Shown here: one piece after another, positions 23,481-35,000 of the stretch | How positions within the stretch are numbered: the first letter of the stretch is position 1 | How the letters are laid out: every line of letters starts with the position of its first letter | Position numbers and translations under genes: made by a program | Assembly: GCF_030272615.1 (NCBI RefSeq) | Contig: NC_081411.1 | Span: forward strand, 838,044,136 to 838,108,135 | DNA from: Cryptomeria japonica | Lineage: Eukaryota; Streptophyta; Pinopsida; Cupressales; Cupressaceae | Direction of reading: 5' to 3' | DNA: 64,000 bases | The notes under the pieces: model-generated | Databases searched by the model: none | Told to the model about the DNA's origin: nothing | What the model saw: only the letters and a program-made list of their open reading frames with translations

Positions 23481-23958
23481 TTGTGACTTGTGCCATGTGC
23501 CACTATTTTACTCACTATCAACAACCAGCTAGACCGTCTACGTGGCATGCCATGTGGTTTTCGCAACTTCGCTGGTTTTAAACTACACACAACTTCGCCT
23601 AGCGAAATAACGTGAGCCATGGATCCATCCACGAGATGCGCACTGGTTACTGGGCTGAACAACTTTAGAAGAAAAGCATACGAGGCATAAATTTTTTGAT
23701 TAATTAACATAACCGCCTAGGCAAACAACAAGGGGGACACTTCCTACGACCCCACGACCCATTACTTAAGTGAATAAAGTAATGAAAGATTATAAAATAG
23801 AGGGTTTAAAAAAACACAAGAGGATCTATAATCAAAAACCCTTAAACCCTTGAAGTCTAGAACAAAGCCGAAGCATTTGAAATTGCATCCTATTCAAAAT
23901 TCAACAAACCATAGCCAATCATGGGAAAAGAAAAACCCATTTTAAATCAGTGATAACA

Positions 23959-24091
23959 GCAGCTCTGACTGGGGATGGTTGATCGCAAGGTCAAAACAAG
24001 AGAACTCAAAAACTCTGGAGGAACAGACCAAGACAGAAAAGCAGGAAATGAACAAAATATGTACAAACAAAGGACCTACCATGCATGAACA
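23959..24091 (-). other. Spacer between pol stop and 3' LTR
   Basis: This is the only non-coding internal sequence downstream of pol, about 133 bases. A purine tract for plus-strand priming is expected at its inner edge, but the minus strand reads CCCCAGTCAGAGCTGC there, which is not a convincing one. Confidence 0.6.
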
Positions 24092-25171
24092 TTAAGAGAA
24101 ATAATGTTTTAGGAATTGTCCATGCACTGGAAATTCCTACATTTCATCATCCATATTCTTCAAGAAATATGAATCCTTACCATTTAAGTCACAAACCACA
24201 AAAGGGCCAATCCATAGTGATTCAAATTTCTTATGCTTTCCCTTATCCTATCCTTTTGCATTCCACTAAAGAACCATGTCATCAATTTGAAACTTCCTTA
24301 GTGATGTCCTTTTATCAAAAAGATACTTTGACTGCAACTGGATCTTCTAATTTTTCTTATGGGCAGAAGTCCTAAGCTCCTCCATTTCTACAATTTGGAT
24401 CATTATGTTTTCCATTGGTTCAGATACCTCCATGTCCTCATCTTGCAAAAACTTATATACTGGAAGAAGGTTATTTATTGGCAACCTAGCCTGGGCACCA
24501 TAGACTAATTCAAAAGGTTACATTTCAATTGATTTCTTAACTGTTATTCTATCTACCCACATAGCTAACTTCAGCTTTTGATCCCAAGATCTTTTATTCT
24601 CTTCTAGGATTTTCTTGATGATATTCAATAGGCTGTTTTTGCTAGATTCTGCTTGTCCATTCCCCTGAGGGTGATAAGGTGAAGAGTATGACATGAGTAT
24701 ACTGTGACTAGTACAAAAGCCTACAAATTCTTCTAATTTGAAACACATGGCATTATCCGTCACCAATTTTGCAGGTGTTCCAAATCTAGTTACAATATTA
24801 TCCATCAGGAAATCAATGACGACTTTACTAGTAGCTCTTCTTGTAGGGATAGCTTCTATCCATTTGGTGAAATAATCAGTGGCCACTATGATCCATCCAT
24901 GACCTCTCCCTGACTTCTCAACAATTTCTCCAATAAAATCAATGCCCCACTAGACAAAAGGAGCTTCTACAGAGACTGTATTTAGGGGTAAGGCTCCTTT
25001 ATACTTGAGCTTGGATGAGAATCTCTGACATGGGTCACATCTCCGAACATATGCATGGGTATCTTTAAATAAGGTGGGCCAATAATACCTAGCCCGAATT
25101 ATCTTACCAGCAGTAGCCTTAGCAGAATAGTGACCTCCACATACTGCATCATGCATTTCAGACAACACCTA
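24092..25171 (-). pseudogene. Giant element integrase
   Basis: The zinc head is at 24950-25168: HDAVCGGHYSAKATAGKI, RARYYWPTLFKDTHAYV, CDPCQRF (HHCC). The core at 24518-24886 has YFTKWIEAIP, a LVTDNAMCFKLEEF block with the second Asp, and SPYHPQGNGQAESSKNSL with the catalytic Glu. The C-terminal region ends FPVHGQFLKHYFS at a TAA at 24092-24094. Stops lie at 25169, 24950 and 24518, and more follow nearer the end. The whole integrase is in the same frame as gag and reverse transcriptase. Integrase inserts the cDNA into host DNA. Confidence 0.9.
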
Positions 25172-25669
25172 TTTAGCTTGAAATTCATCCAAACACATTA
25201 GTAACTCTCCATCTCTTTTTCTCTAGAAAAGATCACCCTAAATGAGCACATATTTTTGGGACTTGAGTTTCAGAGTTCTTTCCTGATTGTATGTCATTTC
25301 TTCTGGGAGGGTATCACCTCTCAAAACTTGGATTATCTTTGTATACCAGGGTTGCCTCTCAATACTAGTGACCAAAGCATCTCTAACCTCAATATTGTGT
25401 TTTTCTACATTCATGAGATTTGACTCAGTCATGAGCTTAGCCAAACCTAAACCTCTCACCAATTTGGTGATCTTTATCTCCAATTTGAATTCTTGAATTC
25501 TATTAATCCATCTGCATCTCTTCCCAGTAACCTCAAACTAAGACAAAATATCTTTAACTGCAGCATGTGGGACATAGGCAATGATATTTGCATTCACTAA
25601 ATATGGCGTAAAAGCCTTAACAGCTTTAACTAGGGCATAAGCTTGTTTCTCCATGGTTTCATATTTTAG
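25172..25669 (-). pseudogene. Degenerate RNase H and linker after reverse transcriptase
   Basis: Following the reverse transcriptase there is a connection with the blocks YSKPFSLFSFASYHTVAVVL and HPIAFYSKSLQ, then MEKQAYALVKAVKAF and KLEIKITKL-like text at 25440-25480. The first catalytic Asp expected in a gypsy RNase H (TDAS) is replaced by FASY, so this domain looks inactive. That pattern is known for elements that have gained a second RNase H, and this element does have one, upstream. Stops at 25538, 25238 and 25223. Confidence 0.75.
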
Positions 25670-26977
25670 TTATGCCGCCTGCAAAGACTTACTATAGAAG
25701 GCTATGGGATGTTCATATCCTTCATTGTCCTTTTGTAGTAATACTACAGCCACCGTATGATATGAAGCAAAAGAAAACAGAGAAAAAGGCTTACTATAAT
25801 CAGGAGATTTCAACACTGGTGCCTCCTGGATTGCCTTCTTAATCTCAGCAAAAGCTTTTGAAGCTTCTTGATCCCAATGAAATTTTGTATCCTTCTTAAG
25901 CAATTTGACAATAGGCTTCACTATCTCTGCGAAGTTTGCAATGAATCTCTTGACAAAATTTACTTTACCTAAAAAGGATTGGATACCTTTCACATTTTTA
26001 GGTTCAGACACCCTATTGATTGCTTCAATTCTCTCAGGGTCTATTCTTACCCCCTCCTTAGAGACTATGTGTCCCAGTAACTTTCCTTCAGTGACCCCAA
26101 AATGACATTTCTTGGGATTCAGTGATACACCAAATTCCAAGGCTTTATTGAACACCTTCTCTAGATGTCCACAATGATCATCAGCCTTTTTAGAGAAACA
26201 AGTTAGATCATCTTGATAAACCACCTTGATGATGTTTATGAATTCTTTGAAGGCTTCATCCATAGCTCTCTGAAATGTAGCTCCTGCATTTTTTAATCCA
26301 AATGGCATTCTCACATATGCATAAGTTCCCCATGGAGTAGTGAAAGTTGTCTTAAACTGTTTAGACTCCTTTACCAACACTTGATTATATCCTGAGAAAC
26401 CATCCATCATGGATAAAAGATCACATCCTGTCACTCTCTGTAGCATGGCTTCCATATTTGGGGATGAGTAATTATCTTTCAAGGAAGCGACATTTAGATT
26501 CCTAAAATGTACACATAATCTGATGTCTCCATTCTTCTTCCTCACTGGGACCAAATTGGAGACCCATGAAGAATGCCTTATTGGTTTGATAATCCCCCCT
26601 TCTCTCAATTTAGTAAACTCTTGTTGCATTTTAGTTTCTAACAAGGGATTGATAGGCCTCTGTTTCTATCTGAAAGGCTTAGCATCTGGAAGTAAAGGAA
26701 CTTCATGCTGAAAAAGATCTTGTCTATACGCCTTTAGGTCTTCATAAGACCAAGCAAAGACATGCTTATATCTTTTCAATAAATTAATAAGGTTAGTCCT
26801 GACATGAGGGGGTAATTTCTTTCCAATATATACCAACTTAGGGGATGATTTTGTCCCCAGGTTTACCTCCTCTAACTCTTCCAACTTGGTGGTAGACTGT
26901 TGATGTAAATGACTATCATTATAACTAAACATGCTCTCTAGTTCCACCAACCCTTTAGGTATTTCATTGGTTTCCAA
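25670..26977 (-). pseudogene. Giant element reverse transcriptase
   Basis: Blocks in order: LREGGIIKPIRHSSWVSNLV, KKNGDIRLCVHFRNLN, LLSMMDGFSGYNQVLV (first catalytic Asp), FTTPWGTYAYVRMPFGLKNA, VYQDDLTCFSKK (YxDD, here YQDD), NPKKCHFGVTEGKLLGHIV and NFVKRFIANFAEIVKPI. The 5' part (26666-26977) is a linker including NEIPKGLVELESMFSYNDS. Stops occur at 26978, 26666 and 25670. The core of about 320 residues is otherwise open. The closest family feel is the TAT-type plant gypsy group. Confidence 0.92.
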
Positions 26978-27586
26978 CTAGACCACATCATTTCCAAACA
27001 CTGTCTCTCTATTGTCTACCACTTCCACCAATGAATTACAATCAATCTTTTGTGCATCATAATCATCAACACATTGGATAAACCTCAGAATGTCTTCATC
27101 ATCAGCAAAAACTTGCCAATTGTACACATTATCAGGAATAGCAGGCCTAGATTTTATTTCCACAGTGGAAATACCGGTTAGCGTTGCATCATCATTTTTC
27201 AAAGCAACATTAGCTAGGAAATCTGCCATAATATTTTTTGCTCGCTCTATCCAATTAATAAAAAATGCATCAAAATGCTCAATAACATCCCAAACAGCAT
27301 GCTTATACTGCTTTAATCTATCATTCTTGGATGCATATTTAGATCTCACCTGAGAAACAACCAATTTTGAATCCCCCATTACTTTCAAAAGTTGGATTCC
27401 ATGCCTTTTTGCAACCTCAAGTCCTAATAATAGGGCTTCATATTCTGCAGTATTATTTGTGCACTGGAATGCCAATAAAAATGAGTACTTGAAAGTTATA
27501 CCTGATGGGGACACAAAAAGAACCCTTGCTCTAGATCTTTCTTTAGAGAAAGCTCCATCAAAATACATCTGCCACAACCCATACTG
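26978..27586 (-). pseudogene. Second-type (archaeal-like) RNase H, upstream of reverse transcriptase
   Basis: The domain reads WQMYFDGAFSKERSRARV, NTAEYEALLLGLEVAKRHG, VMGDSKLVVSQV and WIERAKNIMADFLANVAL. All four catalytic acidic positions (Asp in YFDGA, Glu in AEYEA, Asp in GDSK, Asp in MADF) are present. RNase H removes the RNA strand during reverse transcription. In the plant TAT elements I know, such an added domain follows the reverse transcriptase. Here it sits between protease and reverse transcriptase. The frame is continuous with both neighbours, with one TAG on either side. Confidence 0.9.
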
Positions 27587-28489
27587 CTATGCTTGTAGTT
27601 CAACCACAATAGGGTCAGTATTCTTCAATTGAGGTGAAATTGGTTGAAGTCTAAAGTTATCTAAATCTACATCAATCATACAATTAAGCATACTAGGGTC
27701 TACATTTTCAATTACCCTAGGAGCTCGTGGCTCTCTGTATAATTTGACCTGATTACCACTAATAGGAATGGTAGCATAAGATAAGTCCAGTTGGACATTT
27801 CCCCCTACTGCTGCTGCCCACTGCCTAGAAAATAACATACCATAGTGGGGTTTAGTGTCAGTAACAATAACATCCATTTTGTAAGTGGCTTCAGGAAATG
27901 TTTCTATTTTTACTTCTACATCTTTCATTGTACCTATCATAGGTACTTCTCTGTTATCCATGGCATAGCATTTCCCATACGTAGTGGTTACTGATAACCC
28001 TAAATATTTCATAACACCATAGGGCATTACATTAGTAGCAGCTCCTGAATCTATCATGCAGTTTTTAATCAACCGGTTATTGACTAACAAGGTAACATGG
28101 AAGGGATCTACCTGAGAAGGCTCTTGAGTGATAGTGGTTCCAACATAAACCTCTGGGGTTTGGAACTCTTGATCCTTTCCAACTTTAGCTAAACCGGTGG
28201 GTAATATTGTGTCACTATCAAATATAGTAGAGAATAAAGACAAAGCTACATCCTTATGTTCTTTAATCTTTAGCAATTCTACTAATGGAATAGTGACTTT
28301 CATTTGAGTTAAAGCTTGGGCCATATCAAATGTAGAATTATTGCATTTTTCAGTATTAACCCTAACTTTTTCTGTTTTGAATTGACTTGCCTTTCTCACT
28401 GTCTCTGCTCCTTGTACATCACCAACATTTTTATCATCTTTGCCTTTATGTACATCTTTAACTTGTTCTCCTTTCTCTTGACCGACCTA
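27587..28489 (-). pseudogene. Giant element aspartic protease
   Basis: The active site is CMIDSGAATNVMPYGVMKYLG, near the middle of an open stretch of 270 codons. It is followed by VPMIGTMKDVEVKIETFP and HYGMLFSRQWAAAVGG. The DSGA motif is intact. The preceding part (about 28280-28399) is a gag-protease linker. The protease releases gag and pol proteins from the precursor. One TAG at each end of the open stretch. Confidence 0.9.
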
Positions 28490-29629
28490 AGGAACAGTAG
28501 TAGCACTACTTGATGCCCCCCTTTTTGTAACTTCCTTTACAAACATAGAACCCGACTCACCCTGATCAGTGTCTCTCTTAGTGCTTCTCAGATTATAGTT
28601 ATGTTTTGCTTTGGCAATTGCAGCCTTAGTGAGATTTCTAACTTCTTCCTCACTAGGCCTCCTAAGATGAACCTCTTCATCTTCAATTGTCACCACATTC
28701 AATGTAGGATGCCAACCTAAGGCTAACTGTCCTTGCACTAGCTTTTCACTATCGAGCACATCACTGTATTCACTTTGCACAGATTCCTCATCACTTTCTA
28801 CGATGGTTTCAAACATATTAATGTCAGCCTCTACTTCTGGTCTCATAGATTCCTCAAGAGCTTGAGCCACTGCACACTGATGAGGAGAATGTGGTCCATC
28901 ACAAGCAATACACCAAGGAGTATTTTCTATATTGTGAACAGTTTTCCCTTTCAAGGGATCCATTGTGTCTTGACTTTGGGTAATTTTGGGCTTCTCAATT
29001 TGGGGTTTACCATCCTTCCAATTGGTATTATAGGGCATATCATGCAATCTAGGGGCTCTATCTTGCCAGTTATAATGAGGTTTATCATTTTTGTTAACCT
29101 TGGCAGTCAAATCTTTCATAGCAGTAACCAATTTCTCTATTTTATCATCCTCTTTAGTAACTTTATTAGGTTGTTGTTTGGTTTCTTGCCATAATCTACC
29201 ATCTGTCCTTCTTCCTAATTTTCTAGATGCTTTTCTGTTACTTTCTACATTTATGGCAATTCTAAAATCATCTCTCAAGTTATGGGGATTTTTATCTCTC
29301 AAGATATAGGCCATTTTGGAATCAAATGCATTGTAATATGTATTAAGACACATGTTATCATCTAGCCTCATCACTTGATACAATCTATGCATGGCCTTCT
29401 GGAATCTGGCATTGAAATCAGTGACCATTTCATTTTCAGATTTTCTAATATTGTTGAACTCATTTAGCATGAAACTCACATTAGTCTTGTCACCATACTG
29501 CTCTTGAAAGCAATTTTTAAAATCTTCCCATGAACCTATGCTATTTACTGGAAGACCTCTGTACCAATCTCTTGCATCATCAACCAGGGATTGAACAAAC
29601 AGTTTCATTATAACATCTTCATCTACTAT
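28490..29629 (-). pseudogene. Giant element gag, core domain and knuckle
   Basis: The retrotransposon-gag core is present: FVQSLVDDARDWYRGLPVN, SWEDFKNCFQEQYGDKTN and NIRKSENEMVTDFNARFQK. Downstream, WCIACDGPHSPHQCAVA is a short CCHC-like knuckle (spacing CX2CX3HX4C), the form I associate with TAT/Athila-type gag. The region then becomes acidic (IVESDEESVQSEYSD). It assembles the particle and binds RNA. Open for 373 codons. Confidence 0.9.
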
Positions 29630-30859
29630 CTAATAATCATTTATTAGATCCCCAAAAGATTTCAGATGTTCCTCAGCACTAATTGCATTGTTCCCAGCAA
29701 ATTTATGGAGTCTATCTCTTAACTCAGTGGGAACATGATTTGGATATCCCGGGATCCCATCAAAGAACAATTGTCTATATTGTTCTAAATTGATTGGTCT
29801 TCTTTGAAAAAGGGTAATAGCACTATTATTTCCCATGGTCATTTTAGCTTTTGGGATTGGAGATTGAGGTGCTTGGGTATATTGTTTATTCACAGGTATT
29901 TGGCTTACTGAGGCAATATTAGCTTGTACTGCAAGTTGAGTATTAACCTGAGGAAAGGAAATGTGTTGGGGATTAGGTTTGCTAAGATCTTCTGATGGGA
30001 ATGTAATAGGGGGAGCCTTTAAGTAATTAATCTTTCTTTTAACTTCCTGATTCACTGCTTCTAACTCAGCCTTTTCCAGTTCCATTTGGAGATCTTCCTT
30101 TTCCTTCCTCATCCTTTCCATCTCTCTTTCATGTGCTAGAATCCTATGAGAAATCTCTTCTGCAGTTTTAGATTCTATTCCATCATCTACTCATTTCTAT
30201 TTTCCTTTATCTAAATTGGCTTTAGGAAACTGGGAGTCATTAAATACTTCCCTAGTTGGCTGGGCTACTGACTTACAAGATTGTTTAGTTTTGGGGATTA
30301 GAATTTCTCTAATCATAGGGCCTTCCTCGTCACGTTTTTCTTTCTCTTTGGCAAGTACTTCAAGATCAGCTATCTGTCTAAGAAGCCTATCTCTTTCCAT
30401 TAGTTTGGCTTTAACTTCCTTCTCCTTATTTGCCTCCTTTTGGGCTCTTAAGGATATTAAATGATGGACTCTTCTATTTAAATCTTCAATCTCTTGAGAC
30501 ACTTTATCCTCATCAGGGAAGTTTTCTTCAGAGTCTGATGCATTAACTTGATCTATGTCAATTAAACTAATGTTCCCATCAATTGTCCTAGGAACAGAGT
30601 GCCTAATTGCATTTGAACTGGTTCTATCTTTTGTAGAAACACTAACATGAGATAGATCTTGATTTAAAATAGGTGCATCATTAATATTTCCAAACAATCC
30701 CAAAGGGAAACCTAAAATATCATTCTCTGAATCTCTGGAAGATGAATTAGACTTTGCATAAATAGGTTGATCAGGCATCTTACCAGTATTATTGTTTTTC
30801 TGCACCCAAGCAGCATTTGATGGCTCATGCAACACAGATCTCTTCTGGCCTCTCCGTGA
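29630..30859 (-). pseudogene. Giant element gag, N-terminal coiled-coil region
   Basis: Two open stretches (30197-30835 and 29630-30121) are separated by two stops (30197 and 30191). The sequence is polar and rich in Glu, Lys and Asn, with heptad-like runs (IEDLNRRVHHLISLRAQKE; MERMRKEKEDLQMELEKAEL), so a coiled coil is likely. The C-terminal part (NLEQYRQLFFDGIPGYPNH) leads into the gag core. No catalytic motif is seen. Confidence 0.75.
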
Positions 30860-31084
30860 CTATTCTGGCAGACCTTCTTGCAAAGTTTCATGAGGATGTT
30901 TCTTCATGAATGATCTTGTGTTTTTTGCTCCTTGCATCTCGCTGGTCTTCCTTTCAGAAAAATTTGTATCCCACAAGGACTGGTTCAAAAGTAATAGAGT
31001 TGCCACCCACAAAACTATGGGAATAATGAAAACAAGCAGTCTTATCCACAAACACACAACAATTTTCTTTACAAGCCTCAACAT
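30860..31084 (-). pseudogene. Short hydrophobic leader at the start of gag-pol
   Basis: The first in-frame Met after the primer site is at 31084, only 31 bases downstream. The 74-residue stretch begins MLRLVKKIVVCLWIRLLV and has about 22 hydrophobic residues (VVCLWIRLLVFIIPIVLWVA, then TLLLL) followed by a basic, polar part. It ends at a TAG (30860-30862) and the same frame continues as gag. It looks like a signal anchor or membrane-targeting segment. No similar gag leader is known to me. Confidence 0.6.
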
Positions 31085-31114
31085 AGATCTGTGTTTATAT
31101 CTTTATTGTAACTT

Positions 31115-31132
31115 TCCCCAGCAGAGTCGCCA
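31115..31132 (-). promoter_or_regulatory. Primer-binding site of the giant element
   Basis: The minus strand reads TGGCGACTCTGCTGGGGA, four bases from the LTR end (GACA, then AAAG). This 18-base sequence is the type I associate with Ogre/TAT elements, reported to pair with an Arg tRNA. The tRNA assignment is from memory and would need a check. Confidence 0.85.
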
Positions 31133-32074
31133 CTTTTGTCATCTTCAAAATCTGCTTCCCTTTAACATCCTTATAATAATATGATTAAACTCGGTGCAGA
31201 AGAGACATCAAAGATAAGGAAATTCTCAAGACAACATATGACAAGGTTTGATTGAACCTCCTACACTTCGGACTTGCTCAGAGCCCAGGTGGGTATACCT
31301 TTGTGAATTGAATTCACATTTTCAAACATAAACCCACAGCAAACCAGTCCAAAAAACTAGTGGATCTATTCACCTTGAAATCAACTGAAAACAAAGAATG
31401 GAAATTATACTTAAATTTAGTATTTCGATCAACAAAACATGCAATAAAAAACTTCAATTAATACCAGTGCTTTACCTAAGGTCACAGAATCATCTAAACT
31501 CAGATAATACTCCTCAAACAAAACATCTTTATGCGTCCCATTGGCTTAGTTTATATTAATCCTTGTATATACCTGACACCTACAAGAATTCAAGCATTCC
31601 AAACTAAGCTATGGTCATCAAAATTCAAAGTCTCTTCCAAAGAGTTTACTGGTATGAGTGATCCTCGCATCTTTAATTTCCCTCCTAAAGAGAAAAGCTA
31701 ACAAACACTTCTACTAAAATTGCTTTGCAATCCCATTCAAACAAAATAACCCTGGATTATTCAGAATGAAACAATAAAAAAATTTGTAAAAACACTTGAA
31801 GAAAACACAAAGCTTTACTCAAAACCGATGGTCTGTATATTGATATTTAGTTCAAGAAATATTACAAGAAATTTTGAGTATCCTCCATTAGACTTAGAAA
31901 AGCTCAAATAAATTTTTGTAGCGTTTTCTTACAATCCTTTTGCGATCTCCTTTCCTCTAGTCCTAGTATCCATTTATAACAACATGGATGCACAAAGCTT
32001 CGGACTTCTCAAGGAGAGTTTGTTACAATAATTTCTTTTAAAATAAAGAGGTTACAAGCTTTTCGGAAAAACAG

Positions 32075-35000
32075 TTACAAGCTCTTTTCGGCCTCTGCAG
32101 TTTCTTCAACAAGCTGTTCAGTTGTAACCTCTTCTACTTTTTCAGGGGTGCTCTCCAACTATTCTAGATCATGGGCGGCATATTTAGTTGTCCACTCACC
32201 ATACACTTCTTTTGTCGGCCATGAGAAATTAATCACTTTATCTTTAGTCTTAGTCAACCTTTTCCAAGAATTTCTCATTTTGTTGACTTCTGAATTGAGA
32301 AAACCATAATGTGACTTAATTTTCTCTATCTCTTGTATTGTTACAACAAAGAAAGAAGCATCATCAAGATCAATAATTCCTTTAACTCTTACTGACAATT
32401 TAGCTTCTATCTCCTTGAGCCACATTTGTTTGTCCTTTAATTGATCCGGGCTAGCAAAAACTCCTGGGAGCAACTCAAAAACTTGATCAGTGTACTCCTT
32501 CTTGCACAAATTAACCTTCCTATCCACATTATCCACCTCTGCTGCTAATTGTACTAAGACTTTAGCGACATCAGAAGTGGATTTGATGATGGGATTGGCC
32601 CTTGCCTCATCGCAGGATACACACATAAACTCTGAATCTTGCTCCCTAGGCCTCCATTTATCAAAAATAGATGTCAAAATGGCCTTGTCTCTCCTGAGCT
32701 CATTCCATATATCAATAATTTTACCTACATTGTTATAGAGCAATGAGGCATTTATTGTATCTGCAAAACTGGAAATTGTAGCTCTTACTCTCTCCTCATA
32801 CTTCTTTGCATATAAGGCTTGAGCCTATTTCAAGTTTTCCAATTCTTGAGGAGTAATTTCAACCATTTGAGAGCTGGAGGGTGCTGGAGATGGTGAAAAC
32901 TCAATGATAGGGTTAGTAGGTGGAGGTCCTATAGGAGAAGAGGAAATCATTAGTGTTGAAGACTCACCTTGATGGTATTGTCCAGTCAACTAGCTCTGCA
33001 GCTTGGCAATGATGCTATCCTTGCCTCTTACCTCCTCCTTGGCATTTGTTGTAGGCCTTCAAAACTGTTTCCAACTTAACTTGGAGGGCCTCTTTCTCTT
33101 TGGCTTCCTTCTCTGCTATTGCAACACTAAATTTTGCAGTCTCTAACACAGTGCTAGCAGCCTCCACTACCCCTGTACTCTGCACTCTCTTCACCATCAT
33201 TCCACCAAGGTAACTTAACCCTGGGGTGTCTTTTCTTTTCTTACTCTCATTTCTGTTGAGAGATCACATTATGAGTGCAACATTGTCCTTATTGAAAGTA
33301 ATCCCCTCCATGGGTTTAGTCTCTTTTCTCACTGCATCTAGTACCAAGGTGTTTGCTATATCCCATTCGGGTAAGATAAACACTCTAGCTTGTGCTATCA
33401 TATCTCTTCCTTGCTCAGGGGTGATGGTTTTGAATTCTTCCATCATCTCTTACTTTATTTCCTCTTCCACCAAGGCTGGATCTTTATTGGGCTTCTCAGC
33501 TTTTCTCCTTTCACATCTAGCATTATATTTATCTATGTGTTGTTTCCATATAAATTGCATAAATGCTTCTAATGTGACAAAATTGTTATTAGCTAAAAAG
33601 GCACTACTCACCTATTTTATCTCAGGATCCCACTCCTGGCCTTTGAGTTCAGTGGTAGTGATATCCACTTCAGCAGCAATGGGTTCTTCTGGCATTCCTT
33701 CCTCCACTTCATCATAAGTGTATGCAATTTCCCCTAGACTACCTAACTATAGGAGTTGCTCAGCTGCTGCTTTCTCATTTCCTATATTGATAGGGGATTG
33801 GTATGGGGAATACAAAGGTGTATCTGATTGTACTTCTTTCCCCACCCTTTCCTTCTTTGGGCTTTCTTGGATGTCAATGACATCTTGTATCTTCCTCTTT
33901 CCTTTGGAGGTAGAGGGCTCCCCTCTTGTAGGCATCAGCACACTATAGCTGGATTTCTTATGCAATGTGTAATTACCGGGAGGGATTTCCTTGCTAGAAG
34001 CTAACCTACTTAGGATCATTCTTGGATTCTCAGGGTTTCTCTTGATTATAGCTTCCCTCTTCTCCTTCAGTGTCTGCATCACATCTTTAAAGCAAACAAT
34101 CAAAAACTTTATTTTCTCTTCCAGTGGGAAAAAGCTAGACAATGGGTCATAGCTAGCATTAAACTAATGCACAAAATCCAAGGCTTTCTTATAAGCCACC
34201 CATTTCTCTTTCCTTAGCTCCTGCTCATCTAGATCAAATTCATTTCTAATGAGGTCTTCAGGAAACTGGAATTGATGAGGCCTACCTCTACATGCTACCT
34301 TCTTCCTAAACATACAATTGAAGAAGTCTTCTGGATCAGTACACCTAGACACTGTAGTGGACAAATGATAAGGCTTGAGGAAATCCTCAAAGCAATTCCA
34401 GCCTCCTTTTGTTATTACAAATCGGTGAGCTATGGTAGCTGCAGGGAAAATAGTCCCTTTACCCCTGCCTGTTAACTCTGCCTCTTGTAAGCCACCATTT
34501 TGTCTAAGGATCTTTGTGATTCCTACTTTGAGAGGGACCTAGTAAGGTAGCAAAAATGGGGTGCCTCTGAAACCAAACACTCTAAAAACTGTGGAGACTA
34601 GATACAAATAAATGTCACCCGAGTTATGGACAATTTTTATGTTCTCTGTGAATTCTTTTGGTCTTATGAATTCTAGAAGAACTTTGCAGATTCTTGGGCT
34701 CTTAGAGAAGAGGAGAGTCCTTATCTTGGATGCAAAATATTTATCAGACTTCAAAAAACTGGCATCCTCTCTATCCCACGACAACACAGTACTCCATAAT
34801 TGTACCGACATTTTTTCTCCTTCCTTCTCCTTAACAAGGTCAAGTCCACTGGTAAAGTAATCACCACCTTTGAAGAGAAAAAGATTCATCAGGAGTGAGT
34901 ACCATTTGAAAGGCCTATCCACCTTTCCATTCATGATTCCTATTAACCCTCCATGAATAGCATCAGCAATATAAGAGACATTAATCAAATGTAATTGCAA

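Larger units (their letters stand above)
17737..23958 (-). repeat. 3' LTR (6.2 kb) of the giant element
   Basis: It begins on the minus strand TGTTATCACTG at 23958 and ends at 17737. In transcript order it holds about 1.7 kb of non-coding sequence with tandem repeats, the long ORF region (22210-18672), then about 0.9 kb with a TATA-like ATATATATACC near 18430-18445. That motif is degraded in the other copy. No obvious purine tract precedes it at 23959-23990. It is longer than the 5' copy mainly because of one extra promoter-proximal repeat unit. Confidence 0.92.

Noticed and set aside
31115-31132. tRNA gene fragments
   Set aside because: This and the similar sites are only 12-18 bases of tRNA complement next to LTRs, so they are primer sites. 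No complete tRNA cloverleaf was seen anywhere in the window.
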